Below, one piece after another: positions 44,671-52,811 of a stretch of 64,000 bases of DNA (its first letter is position 1; each line of letters begins with the position of its first letter). The position numbers and the translations under genes were made by a program. Under the pieces are notes generated by a model. The model had not been told where the DNA came from. It did no database searches and was given only the letters and a program-made list of their open reading frames with translations. Origin of the DNA: VBAU01 sp036005185 (GTDB lineage Bacteria > Bacteroidota > Bacteroidia > Chitinophagales > Chitinophagaceae); NCBI GenBank assembly GCA_036005185.1, contig DASYQS010000039.1:62001-126000 (forward strand), read 5' to 3'.

Positions 44671-44880
44671 ATGAGGTCGATTGGATTATTATTTGCCATC
44701 TTGTTTGTAGCGGCCTGCAATAACTCTGCAAATGAAACGAATACGAAAGACAGCGCTGCAATTAAGGACAATACTAACGTATATGACACAGGTGTTGGTA
44801 GCAGCATGACGGATACAAGCCGTCGGATGGACACGTCATTGTTGCCAAATAAAATGCAGGATACTGGTATGAAAAAATAA
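44671..44880 (+). CDS. Small lipoprotein, 69 aa
   Basis: A lipoprotein signal (LLFAILFVAAC) is followed by a short polar, Thr/Asp/Ser-rich tail (ANETNTKDSAAIKDNTNV, then TDTSRRMDTSLLP) with no expected fold. I do not recognise a family. The next gene, 4 bp downstream, has the same layout. Both may be anchored in the outer membrane as flexible spacers. Low complexity makes homology hard to judge. Confidence 0.7.
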   Translation: MRSIGLLFAILFVAACNNSANETNTKDSAAIKDNTNVYDTGVGSSMTDTSRRMDTSLLPNKMQDTGMKK

Positions 44881-44884
44881 AATC

Positions 44885-45097
44885 ATGAAAGCAATTTCAA
44901 TCATATTGCTCGTATTGTTGATCAACGCTTGTAATAATCATGGAAGCACGAGCAAAACAGAGGATACGACATCTATCAATATGAGCACAGGAAATATGTC
45001 AGAAGGTGACGGAGGACCTAATAATGGACTTGGCGATACAAACAGTTACAATCGTATGAATGATACTATTATTCGTGACACAGTTCCTAAAAAATAA
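44885..45097 (+). CDS. Small lipoprotein, 70 aa, same layout as the gene before
   Basis: Lipoprotein signal MKAISIILLVLLINAC, then a polar tail rich in Asn, Gly, Ser and Thr (TEDTTSINMSTGNMSEGDGG), ending NDTIIRDTVPKK. The ends (DTGMKK and DTVPKK) and the CNN after the lipidated Cys recur in the preceding gene, so they may be diverged duplicates. Function unknown. Confidence 0.7.
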   Translation: MKAISIILLVLLINACNNHGSTSKTEDTTSINMSTGNMSEGDGGPNNGLGDTNSYNRMNDTIIRDTVPKK

Positions 45098-45099
45098 TT

Positions 45100-45300
45100 A
45101 TGAACAAAAAACAAAAAGATCGACATCTTGATGTGCCTTCTGAAGCCAATCGCGACAAGCATATTAATTTTGTTGCGGAAGAAAGAGGAGAAATAGATCC
45201 TGCAGAAGAGCCTTCAACAGGTCCGCTGGCAAACAAAACAGTTGATAAGCCCATTCATGAAAAGAATGAAAATAAGAAAAGAAAGAAGGGTAAAGATTAA
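45100..45300 (+). CDS. Small highly charged protein, 66 aa
   Basis: A hydrophilic protein (MNKKQKDRHLDVPSEANRD) with no signal peptide and a Lys-rich end (NENKKRKKGKD). It starts 2 bp after the previous stop, so the three small genes form one transcript. The composition suggests a disordered or nucleic-acid-binding protein, but no family is recognised. Confidence 0.62.
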   Translation: MNKKQKDRHLDVPSEANRDKHINFVAEERGEIDPAEEPSTGPLANKTVDKPIHEKNENKKRKKGKD

Positions 45301-45303
45301 TAA

Positions 45304-46476
45304 TTAATAGTGTGCAATCGGGTCTGCTGTTCCATCGGGATCATTTTTTGCCGTTCCGGATGTTATAATATTTCGTCCTTTCAGCAATAATAATCCCGCC
45401 ATGTGAGGAGCCGCCATTGATGTTCCGGTCATATAGGCATATTTTCCTCCGATATATGTTGACAAAATGCGAACGCCTGGCACTGCGTAATCTACCACAT
45501 CATTTCCAAAATTTGAAAAACTTGCAAAATTGTCAAGACTGTCAATCGCTGACACGGTGAAAATATTAATGCCATTCACTCGCCCGGGCGAAAAATTTCT
45601 GGCTGGCTCTTTATCATTTCCGGCGGCAATAGCAATATAAACACCTCGTGCTGCTGTATTTTGAACTTGCTGATCCAAGATACTTGAAACACTGTCTTCG
45701 CCTAAGCTCATATTTACAACATCACCTGCACGGGCATTGGCATTTACGTAGCCCAGTGCCTGTATAATTGAAGACAACGTTCCATTTCCATCTTTATCCA
45801 AAACCTTTAACGATACTAGTGTTGCTCCTGATGCTACACCCAATACACCAAATGTATTATTCTTGGCTCCAATAATGCCTGCTACATGTGTGCCATGACC
45901 ATTTTCGTCATCTGCAGAGGTAATACCACTGATAAAAGATTTACTCCTTGTTTGATCAACTGTTAAATCGGGATGGTTAAAATCAATTCCTGTATCAATA
46001 ACCCAGGCGGTTTTGCCCGTGCCATCTCCGTATCCAACGCGTTTGATGTTCCATGTTATAAGTCGTGGTTCAACAACCGTAAAGCAAGTGCTAAGCGCTA
46101 CGAATCTATCAGGCTCAATTGCTTCAATTGCCGGATCATTTTTAAGATTTGCCGCTTCCTTTACGGAAAGATGTGCAACAAAACCTCCCGGCTCACCTTG
46201 AAACGTTTTCCTAATGCTAGCAGAATTTATTTTATTTCTTTGAAGAACATCCTCACTTGTTTTCGATATACCTTGTGTTGACATGGCACGAGTATCCAAA
46301 GAAGAAGAAGATTTATATGCTACGATATACTCCCCTTGTATAATATCTCCATCCTTATAGCTTCTTTGTGAAACGCATTCATCGGATTTGCCGGCAGTTG
46401 AATTATTATTTTCTTTTTTACAAGCGAACAAAAAAATGCCGGCTAAAATAGGAAGGATAGTTTTCCTTAGGTGCAT
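45304..46476 (-). CDS. Subtilisin-like serine peptidase (S8), lipoprotein
   Basis: A 390-residue exported protease. Lipoprotein signal LAGIFLFAC (Cys19). Residues 48-128 are an inhibitor-I9-type propeptide (GEYIVAYKSS, VAHLSVKEAANLKNDPAIEAIEPD, broken by short loops). The peptidase has the triad Asp161 (VIDTGIDFNHPDL), His194 (NGHGTHVAG) and Ser353 (GTSMAAPHMAG) and oxyanion Asn287 (AAGND). It is expected to mature by cutting off its propeptide and act at the cell surface. It is convergent with the small charged gene, only 3 bp away. Confidence 0.93.
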   Translation of the reverse strand: MHLRKTILPILAGIFLFACKKENNNSTAGKSDECVSQRSYKDGDIIQGEYIVAYKSSSSLDTRAMSTQGISKTSEDVLQRNKINSASIRKTFQGEPGGFVAHLSVKEAANLKNDPAIEAIEPDRFVALSTCFTVVEPRLITWNIKRVGYGDGTGKTAWVIDTGIDFNHPDLTVDQTRSKSFISGITSADDENGHGTHVAGIIGAKNNTFGVLGVASGATLVSLKVLDKDGNGTLSSIIQALGYVNANARAGDVVNMSLGEDSVSSILDQQVQNTAARGVYIAIAAGNDKEPARNFSPGRVNGINIFTVSAIDSLDNFASFSNFGNDVVDYAVPGVRILSTYIGGKYAYMTGTSMAAPHMAGLLLLKGRNIITSGTAKNDPDGTADPIAHY

Positions 46477-46637
46477 GATAAAAATTTAAGTTCATAACGC
46501 TTTTTCCATGTATTTGGTAAGATGAAGAAAAATGGTTTAACATGGTTTTATAAAATGCAACGATAGAAGCAATTATTTCTACAGAACAGTCGAGGTGACC
46601 AATGTTGTTATCATCTGCTTTTTTATATTTGTTATGC

Positions 46638-46662
46638 GCCACCTTTGCTCAGATGGTTAGAG
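46638..46662 (+). pseudogene. tRNA 5' half (left of tRNA-Thr)
   Basis: GCCACCT followed by a D-arm (TTGCTCAGATGGTTAGAG) is the 5' half of a tRNA. Its 3' half is found at 46784-46826, on the other side of the intact tRNA-Thr. The acceptor strands GCCACCT and AGATGGC pair at six of seven positions. Confidence 0.7.
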
Positions 46663-46663
46663 T

Positions 46664-46783
46664 CCCGCAAGATCATCAGTAATTTTTTGCCATCTTAGCT
46701 CAGTTGGTAGAGCAGCTGTTTCGTAAATAGCAGGCCGTGGGTTCGAGTCCCATAGATGGCTCTATCAACTGATGATCTGCGGG
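46664..46783. repeat. Inverted repeat flanking tRNA-Thr
   Basis: CCCGCAAGATCATCAGT (46664-46680) and ACTGATGATCTGCGGG (46768-46783) are inverted copies differing by one extra A. They enclose the intact tRNA-Thr gene and sit exactly between the two halves of the broken tRNA. Confidence 0.8.
46689..46761 (+). tRNA. tRNA-Thr (CGT anticodon)
   Basis: 73 bases with a full cloverleaf: acceptor GCCATCT/AGATGGC, D-arm AGCTCAGTTGGTAGAGC, anticodon arm GCTGT[TTCGTAA]ATAGC (one mismatch) with anticodon CGT, T-arm GTGGG[TTCGAGT]CCCAT. No encoded CCA. It lies between inverted repeats and inside a split tRNA copy. Confidence 0.92.
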
Positions 46784-46826
46784 ATTTCGCAAACAACAGG
46801 TCTGGGGTTCGAGTCCCCAAGATGGC
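46784..46826 (+). pseudogene. tRNA 3' half (right of tRNA-Thr)
   Basis: Contains an anticodon-loop-like TTTCGCAAA, an intact T-arm TGGGG[TTCGAGT]CCCCA and the 3' acceptor strand AGATGGC. It resembles the 3' half of the intact tRNA-Thr. The 5' half is at 46638, so the tRNA copy is split by the inverted repeat and the inner gene. Confidence 0.72.
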
Positions 46827-47002
46827 TCCCAATTCTAGTAGGTTTTTTTATTATGTATTCTTTACTCGTCGTATTTTTCCTTAGATAAACCTTGATTTAA
46901 ATACTTTCTTTATTGAAAATCAGGCTGCCATTTTGGTTTTTAAGAATTTTCCTGTTTTATTGGCACCTTGTTTGAAAACCTTTTACTATCAAATAACATA
47001 CT

Positions 47003-47560
47003 ATGAAAAAATCCATTCTTTTTGCAGCCCTTCTCTTTGCATTTTTTGTTCCCGCAAAAAATATGCAGGCACAAATCAGCGTCGGGGTCAATATAAATAT
47101 AGGATCGCAGCCCGTATGGGGACCGGTTGGTTATGACTACGTAGAATATTATTATATGCCTGACATCGACGTATATTATTATGTACCACGCCATCAATAT
47201 GTTTATTTGTCAAACGGCCGCTGGATTTTTTCTTTAGCATTGCCAGTGCGGTATCGCTATTATAATATATATACGGGCTACAAGGTAGTGATCAATGAGC
47301 CAAGGCCATACCTGCATGCTGATGTATATCGTGTAAAGTATGCACCATATAAGGGAAGAAAAAATTCTCAGGTGATCATTCGCAACAGCAACGACCCAAA
47401 ATATTATGTAGTGAAAGGCCATCCAAAATATGGTCATGATAATGGGAACCACAATGGCGCATTTAAAAATGGAAATGGTGGTGGTAACGGAAATAGCGGT
47501 GGCAATGGGAACGGTGGCGGAAACGGTAGAGGCGGCGGAAAGGGAAAGGGCAAACATTAA
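47003..47560 (+). CDS. Secreted Tyr-rich protein with Gly/Asn-rich tail
   Basis: A 185-residue protein with a signal peptide (LLFAFFVPAKNMQAQ). The middle (30-135) is rich in Tyr, Val and Pro (GYDYVEYYYMPDIDVYYYVP) and seems beta-rich. The last 45 residues are a low-complexity Gly/Asn tail (GNGGGNGNSGG), ending in Lys/Gly. Proteins of this kind are common and uncharacterised in Bacteroidota. A surface or matrix role is possible. A terminator follows. Confidence 0.82.
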   Translation: MKKSILFAALLFAFFVPAKNMQAQISVGVNINIGSQPVWGPVGYDYVEYYYMPDIDVYYYVPRHQYVYLSNGRWIFSLALPVRYRYYNIYTGYKVVINEPRPYLHADVYRVKYAPYKGRKNSQVIIRNSNDPKYYVVKGHPKYGHDNGNHNGAFKNGNGGGNGNSGGNGNGGGNGRGGGKGKGKH

Positions 47561-47584
47561 TTTTTAATTCTTGTCATATTTTTA

Positions 47585-47609
47585 AAGGTCACTGCGTGTG
47601 GCCTTTTTT
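47585..47609 (+). terminator. Rho-independent terminator
   Basis: AAGGTCAC, 5-base loop, GTGGCCTT (one G-T pair) and six T, 25 bp after the Tyr-rich protein gene. Confidence 0.82.
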
Positions 47610-47689
47610 CATGCCTTGTAAAAAGATTATTTATATCCAGACTCTTACTTTTGTAGCGATGATCCGTTTTTAAAATCAAATTCTAAAGC

Positions 47690-48955
47690 ATGGATGACAT
47701 GAAGTTGTCAAATCTTTCCGAAACATTGATCGGTTCTGAGATCGTAAAACTTGGCGGTGAGATCCGCGAAAAAATCCGGCAGGGGCAGCGCATTTATAAT
47801 TTCACGGTTGGAGATTTTGACCCTTCAATTTTTCCGATCCCAAAAGAATTGGAAGATGAGATTGTTGATGCATACAGAAAACATTTTACCAACTATCCCG
47901 CTGCCGAAGGCAATCTTGATTTAAGAGAAGCCATCACATCTTTTATAAAAGAAATGGAAGGCTTGGATTATGGACCCAACGAAATTTTAGTTGCTTCAGG
48001 CGGTCGTCCCTTGATCTATGCCGTGTTTCGCGCTATTTGTGATAAAGGCGACAAGATCATTTATGCCGTACCATCATGGAATAATAATCACTATACACAT
48101 TTTGTAGGAGGCGAGCACGTTGTCGTCGAAGCACGAGCGGAATATAATTTTATGCCCGTTGCTAAAGATATCCTTCCTTATATAAAAGATGCAACACTTA
48201 TTGCTTTGTGCTCTCCGCAAAATCCTACCGGCACTACGTTTCAAAAGCATGAGCTTGAAGCAATTTGTGACATGGTTCTGGAAGAAAATATTCGCCGCGG
48301 CGACAATGAGAAGAAGTTATATGTTATGTACGATCAAATGTACTGGCATTTAACCTACGGCGATATCAAACATTATGATCCGGTGAACCTGCGGCCAGGC
48401 ATGCGTGATTACACCATTTATATTGATGCCATTAGTAAAGTCTTTGCTTCTACCGGTGTTCGTGTGGGGTGGAGCATGGGCCCTTCAACGGTGATCACAA
48501 AAATGAAAGCCATCCTCACACATATCGGAGCTTGGGCTCCCATGGCTGAACAAAAGGCTGTGGCGAAATTTCTTCCGCAACGTGAGGCTATTAAAAATTA
48601 TCTCTCCAATTTCAAAAATGAAATTGAGCAACGGCTTCGTGAGATTTACAAAGGCTTCATGAAATTAAAAGATCAGGGTTTGGCCGTTGACGCAATTACT
48701 CCCGAAGCAGCGATCTATCTTACTATAAAAATTGATCTTGCCGGGAAAAAAACTGAGGATGGAAAATTGCTTGCCGATCAAAGCGATGTCACAGCTTATC
48801 TTCTCAACGAAGCCAGCCTTGCTGTAGTTCCGTTTTACGCTTTCGGCGCCAGCCGTAATTCACCCTGGTATCGGCTTAGTGTGGGCACGTGCAAAAAAGA
48901 AGAAATTGGAGAAATGATTGACAAGCTAGGTGAAGCATTGAAGAAATTAGAATAG
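47690..48955 (+). CDS. PLP-dependent class I/II aminotransferase
   Basis: A 421-residue fold-type I aminotransferase. Motifs: VGDFDPSIFPIP and NYPAAEGNLDLREAI (substrate and cofactor region), SPQNPTGT (Asn178), YDQMYWH (Asp215) and DAISKVFASTGVRVGW with the PLP lysine at 250; the C-terminal Arg for the carboxylate is in WYRLSVG. Similar to aspartate/aromatic aminotransferases. It precedes kdsB by 64 bp, both in the same direction. A role as amino donor step for Kdo8N is possible, but the known KdnA is a DegT-type aminotransferase, so this is only a suggestion. Confidence 0.88.
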   Translation: MDDMKLSNLSETLIGSEIVKLGGEIREKIRQGQRIYNFTVGDFDPSIFPIPKELEDEIVDAYRKHFTNYPAAEGNLDLREAITSFIKEMEGLDYGPNEILVASGGRPLIYAVFRAICDKGDKIIYAVPSWNNNHYTHFVGGEHVVVEARAEYNFMPVAKDILPYIKDATLIALCSPQNPTGTTFQKHELEAICDMVLEENIRRGDNEKKLYVMYDQMYWHLTYGDIKHYDPVNLRPGMRDYTIYIDAISKVFASTGVRVGWSMGPSTVITKMKAILTHIGAWAPMAEQKAVAKFLPQREAIKNYLSNFKNEIEQRLREIYKGFMKLKDQGLAVDAITPEAAIYLTIKIDLAGKKTEDGKLLADQSDVTAYLLNEASLAVVPFYAFGASRNSPWYRLSVGTCKKEEIGEMIDKLGEALKKLE

Positions 48956-49019
48956 TTTCCATCACCCTTTAGAATATCCTGCAGCTTCGTCATTCAATAA
49001 CTACTCCTATTTTTACAAG

Positions 49020-49736
49020 ATGAAGAAAGTTGCCATGATACCGGCACGTTATGATGCTACGCGATTTCCGGGCAAGTTGATGCAAATGCTGGGAAATAAA
49101 ACTGTTATTCGGCAAACTTATGATGCCACTATTGCAACTTCTTTATTTGATGAAGTGATCGTGGTGACCGACAGTGAAATAATTTTCAAAGAAATTACAT
49201 CCCATAGTGGCAAGGCTGTAAAAAGCAAAAAAACACATGAAAGCGGAAGCGATAGAATTGCCGAAGCAGCCGCAGAGATAGATGTAGATGTTATTGTAAA
49301 TGTACAGGGCGATACTCCCTTTATAAAAAAAGCGCCACTTGAAAAATTATTAAAACAATTTGATGACCCTTCGGTACAAGTAGCTTCGCTAATGCAAGTA
49401 TTAAAAGATAAAAAGGAAATTGAAGATCCAAACTTTGTAAAAGTTGCGGTTGATGAAAAAATGAATTCTCTTTTTTTTAGCCGCAGTGTAATTCCTTATC
49501 CGCGTGATAAAGATGCACCCATAACATATTACGAGCACATTGGTGTTTATGCCTTTCGCAAACAAGCATTAATTGATTTTACAAACTGGGCTGTAACTCC
49601 CCTTGAAGCCGCAGAAAAAATTGAATGCCTTCGATATCTTGAGCATGGCATTCCCCTTAGAATGGTAGTTGTTGATTACATGGGCATTGAAATTGACACC
49701 CCTCAGGATCTGGAAAAAGCGGCGAGGTTATTATAA
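49020..49736 (+). CDS. kdsB: CMP-Kdo synthetase (3-deoxy-manno-octulosonate cytidylyltransferase)
   Basis: A 238-residue nucleotidyltransferase. Motifs: MIPARYDATRFPGKLMQ, KTHESGSDRIAEAA, VNVQGDTPFI, FSRSVIPYPRD, YEHIGVYAFR and GIEIDTPQDLEKA, all typical of KdsB. It activates Kdo with CTP for transfer to lipid A. In organisms with KdnA/KdnB the same enzyme type activates 8-amino-Kdo; the KdnB-like gene 3 kb downstream makes that relevant here. Cytoplasmic; needs Mg. Confidence 0.94.
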   Translation: MKKVAMIPARYDATRFPGKLMQMLGNKTVIRQTYDATIATSLFDEVIVVTDSEIIFKEITSHSGKAVKSKKTHESGSDRIAEAAAEIDVDVIVNVQGDTPFIKKAPLEKLLKQFDDPSVQVASLMQVLKDKKEIEDPNFVKVAVDEKMNSLFFSRSVIPYPRDKDAPITYYEHIGVYAFRKQALIDFTNWAVTPLEAAEKIECLRYLEHGIPLRMVVVDYMGIEIDTPQDLEKAARLL

Positions 49737-49790
49737 CTCTTGTTTGATTTAGGTATTTACTATCTTCCCTTATCAAATCATTGTTTGCTT

Positions 49791-51140
49791 ATGAAAAAAA
49801 CAAATCTCTTCCGCTATTCAATTGTAGCGGCACTTGCCGGTTTTATTTTCGGATTTGATACGGTTGTTATTTCAGGGGCTAATGAGCCGATAAAAAAATT
49901 ATGGAATACCACTCCTTTATTTCATGGAACATTCATTATGTCGATGGCGCTATGGGGTACGGTTGTCGGCGCCCTCATTGGCGGAATACCAGCTGAAAAA
50001 TTTGGCAGAAAAAAAACTCTGTTTTGGATAGGTATTTTATTCGCCATCTCTGCATTTGGAACTGCTTTAGCTCCTAGTCCCTATATTTTTTCTTTTTTTC
50101 GTTTTATCGGCGGGCTTGGCATTGGCATTTCATCGGTGGTGGCGCCAACTTATATTTCTGAGATCTCAACGCCTGCTACAAGGGGCCGGTTAACAGCCAT
50201 GTACCAGTTCAACATTGTATTTGGAATATTGATCGCTTTTATCTCAAACTATTTGTTACAAGGTGTTGGCGGTTCCGCTGACTGGCGCTGGATGCTTGGA
50301 GTGCTTGCTATTCCCTCGCTTATTTACACAGTAATGGTGCTGTCTGTTCCTGAAAGTCCGCGCTGGCTGGTATCAGTAAAGAATAACTTAACAGAGGCAA
50401 AAAAAGTTTTTTCCAAGATCGGTAGCAATAATCCGGATGAAGAAGTGAATAATATTATTGCAGCGAATGCTGCGGTAGAGAATCATGCTGCCGGTGAAAC
50501 AATATTCAACAGCAAATACAAAAAAATTCTTTGGCTGGCTTTTTTGGTTGCTTTCTTTAATCAACTATCCGGCATCAATTTCATTTTGTATTATGCACCT
50601 GAAATACTTTCGCGCATAGGGTTGGGTGCAAAGGAATCTTTAGCCAACTCGATAGCTATTGGCGGCACGAACCTAATTTTCACTTTTGTTGGATTATACC
50701 TGATTGACAGGTTGGGAAGAAGAACGTTATTGATCATTGGCTCACTCGGTTATATAATTAGCCTGTTAATGGTTGCACTTGCTTTCAAAACAGAAGCCGG
50801 TTCCAGCTTCCTTATGACATTCTTGCTCATATTTATTGCGTCACATGCAATAGGCCAGGGCGCCGTGATCTGGGTATTTATTGCAGAAATATTTCCAAAT
50901 AAGATGCGTGCCTTTGGACAATCTTTTGGGGCCAGCACTCATTGGATATTTGCAGCCATCATTACTTTAATAACGCCTGTGTTCCTTGACAAGGGCGCGG
51001 GGATATATGGAAAAAACCCCTGGCCCATTTTTGCCTTCTTTGCCTTTATGATGGTGCTGCAACTGATTTGGGTGTTAACCAAGGTGCCGGAAACAAAGGG
51101 TATTTCGCTTGAGGAGCTGGAAAAAAAATTGGTTCAATAA
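49791..51140 (+). CDS. MFS sugar porter
   Basis: A 449-residue membrane transporter with 12 predicted helices. Sugar-porter signatures: GFDTVVISGA in helix 1, EKFGRKKTLF (loop 2-3), PESPRWL, NQLSGINFILYYAPEI (sugar-binding helix 7), DRLGRRTLL (loop 8-9) and VPETKGISLEELE at the end. It would import a monosaccharide (such as xylose, glucose or arabinose) with protons. The ATG at 49791 is chosen because it opens the first helix; a TTG 51 bp upstream is unlikely. It follows kdsB by 54 bp, possibly in one transcript. Confidence 0.9.
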   Translation: MKKTNLFRYSIVAALAGFIFGFDTVVISGANEPIKKLWNTTPLFHGTFIMSMALWGTVVGALIGGIPAEKFGRKKTLFWIGILFAISAFGTALAPSPYIFSFFRFIGGLGIGISSVVAPTYISEISTPATRGRLTAMYQFNIVFGILIAFISNYLLQGVGGSADWRWMLGVLAIPSLIYTVMVLSVPESPRWLVSVKNNLTEAKKVFSKIGSNNPDEEVNNIIAANAAVENHAAGETIFNSKYKKILWLAFLVAFFNQLSGINFILYYAPEILSRIGLGAKESLANSIAIGGTNLIFTFVGLYLIDRLGRRTLLIIGSLGYIISLLMVALAFKTEAGSSFLMTFLLIFIASHAIGQGAVIWVFIAEIFPNKMRAFGQSFGASTHWIFAAIITLITPVFLDKGAGIYGKNPWPIFAFFAFMMVLQLIWVLTKVPETKGISLEELEKKLVQ

Positions 51141-51146
51141 TTTTTA

Positions 51147-52694
51147 CTACAGCCGAATAATCACAAACCCGGTTCTGTAATTTTTTTGATAAGGAATTGC
51201 CAGCTCATTTTCTGAGATCTGCCTGGCTTTTTGAAAATTAAGCGTATTGTTTATTTTCCAATACACGATGCCATCGTCTAACACGTTGCCTTTTTGATCG
51301 AGGACGGTAGTATTGCTGTATTGATCACTGTTTCTAAAAAGATTGTTATACAGAAAAAAGAGCTTATCCTCACGGGGTAAAAAAACATAAGAAAGATAGG
51401 AGGTGCTGATCTCTGTTATTTGTTGTTTATTAATGATCCCGCTCCAGCAACTATCATGAGGCGTTGCCGGAAAATAATACATGCTTAGATCACCGCGATC
51501 AAATATGTTCCGGCTACCAACAAGATTACTATAACGAGTATATTCGTTTTTATTCATATACGCTGGAACGTCAGTAGCAGAACTATTTATTTCTTTCAAT
51601 TCATTATCGTCTTTATCTATCTCTCTGTGTATAGGAGAAGAAAATGCCTTGCCATATTCTTTTAGCAACATAAAACCTTTACCAGGCACTGTCATAAAAT
51701 ATTCTTCAAAAATATTTTCATTTCTCGTTTTATTAGCGGCCAGTGTGTTGAACCGGAAGGATGTGTCAAAATCAAAGCGGTGCTCTGCAAGTAAATAATG
51801 ACCGATCCTTACATTCTTTAAAGACTGATAGCGCACCCTTGATAGTATTCCGGCAAACGCTTCATTTTTCGAATTATCCAATGATAATATTACTTCCTCG
51901 ACTGTTGTAGAAGGGGAAAGCTTGATCTCCTTATAAACAAATTCTTCATTCATTCCATTGAAATGAAACAGTAAAAAATTACGGTTCATCGACGAAGGAA
52001 CTGCCATCAGCCATTCGCCATTGTTTGCAATTTTTATAGCATAGTTACTAAAATGTTCAAGCGGATAATCAATAAAATCATACTGAACACAAGGCTGACT
52101 TATGTTAATGTTTTTATACTTAGCCTGATAAAGCGGTTGCCAGTTTTTGTTATACAAAAAAGAATGCAGCTTAGTTAATGAATCGGCAACTATTTCAAAA
52201 CCCAACAATAGTATTTTGTCTTTATCCTGCGATCGAACCAATAAAAAATTGCTGTATTTCATTTTTGACGGAAAATAACACAACGTGTCCCTCTCAGAAA
52301 TTATATTGCCTTCTGGTGAAAAGCGATTCAGCAACACCGTAATTTGTTGGTCGTTTTTTAAAAAAAGAAGCTGGTCAAGCGATTCATCACTGGGAACGAA
52401 ATACTCTTTTATCACATCATTTGAAACAGAAAATGGAATCGTTTCTATCGCATTCATGCGCTCGTCATAAATTTCAAAGCTGAAATCTTCATTTCTTTCG
52501 CCGGTATCTTTTGATCGTTTTGCCTTAAACTGTTTTTTGTCTTTTTGAATCCAATAATAATTGCCCGCTTTCCCAATTACTTGGAAATTTGAGCCGACTT
52601 GATTATTAATAAATGGGGAATACAAAACTTTCTGAGCACACAGAAAGCTTGTGCTGAAACAAAGTAATAATGCAACTGATAATCGCCTCGTCAT
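51147..52694 (-). CDS. Secreted protein of unknown function, 515 aa
   Basis: A signal peptide (VALLLCFSTSFLCAQ) precedes a 495-residue mature part rich in beta strands (NYYWIQKDKKQFK, LLLGFEIVADSL, GEWLMAVPSSMNRNFLLFHF), probably a beta-propeller-like fold. No catalytic or sorting motif is visible and I do not recognise the family. It is convergent with the sugar transporter and divergent from the kdnB-like gene. Confidence 0.8.
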   Translation of the reverse strand: MTRRLSVALLLCFSTSFLCAQKVLYSPFINNQVGSNFQVIGKAGNYYWIQKDKKQFKAKRSKDTGERNEDFSFEIYDERMNAIETIPFSVSNDVIKEYFVPSDESLDQLLFLKNDQQITVLLNRFSPEGNIISERDTLCYFPSKMKYSNFLLVRSQDKDKILLLGFEIVADSLTKLHSFLYNKNWQPLYQAKYKNINISQPCVQYDFIDYPLEHFSNYAIKIANNGEWLMAVPSSMNRNFLLFHFNGMNEEFVYKEIKLSPSTTVEEVILSLDNSKNEAFAGILSRVRYQSLKNVRIGHYLLAEHRFDFDTSFRFNTLAANKTRNENIFEEYFMTVPGKGFMLLKEYGKAFSSPIHREIDKDDNELKEINSSATDVPAYMNKNEYTRYSNLVGSRNIFDRGDLSMYYFPATPHDSCWSGIINKQQITEISTSYLSYVFLPREDKLFFLYNNLFRNSDQYSNTTVLDQKGNVLDDGIVYWKINNTLNFQKARQISENELAIPYQKNYRTGFVIIRL

Positions 52695-52758
52695 GGTACA
52701 ACCTCTCCCTTAAGTTACAATTTTTTCAATTACTTACCTTCGCAGCGTTTACCCCAAA

Positions 52759-52772
52759 CCCCCTAAAGGGGG
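52759..52772. repeat. Palindromic repeat CCCCCTAAAGGGGG
   Basis: The same core as the repeats at 29230 and 29291, here in the promoter region between the secreted protein gene and the kdnB-like gene. Flanking bases (ACCCCAAA before, GCTT after) are also similar, so it is a dispersed intergenic element. Confidence 0.55.
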
Positions 52773-52811
52773 CTTAGTTAACTTAGAATTGACAATTTTT
52801 AATTGTTTGAA

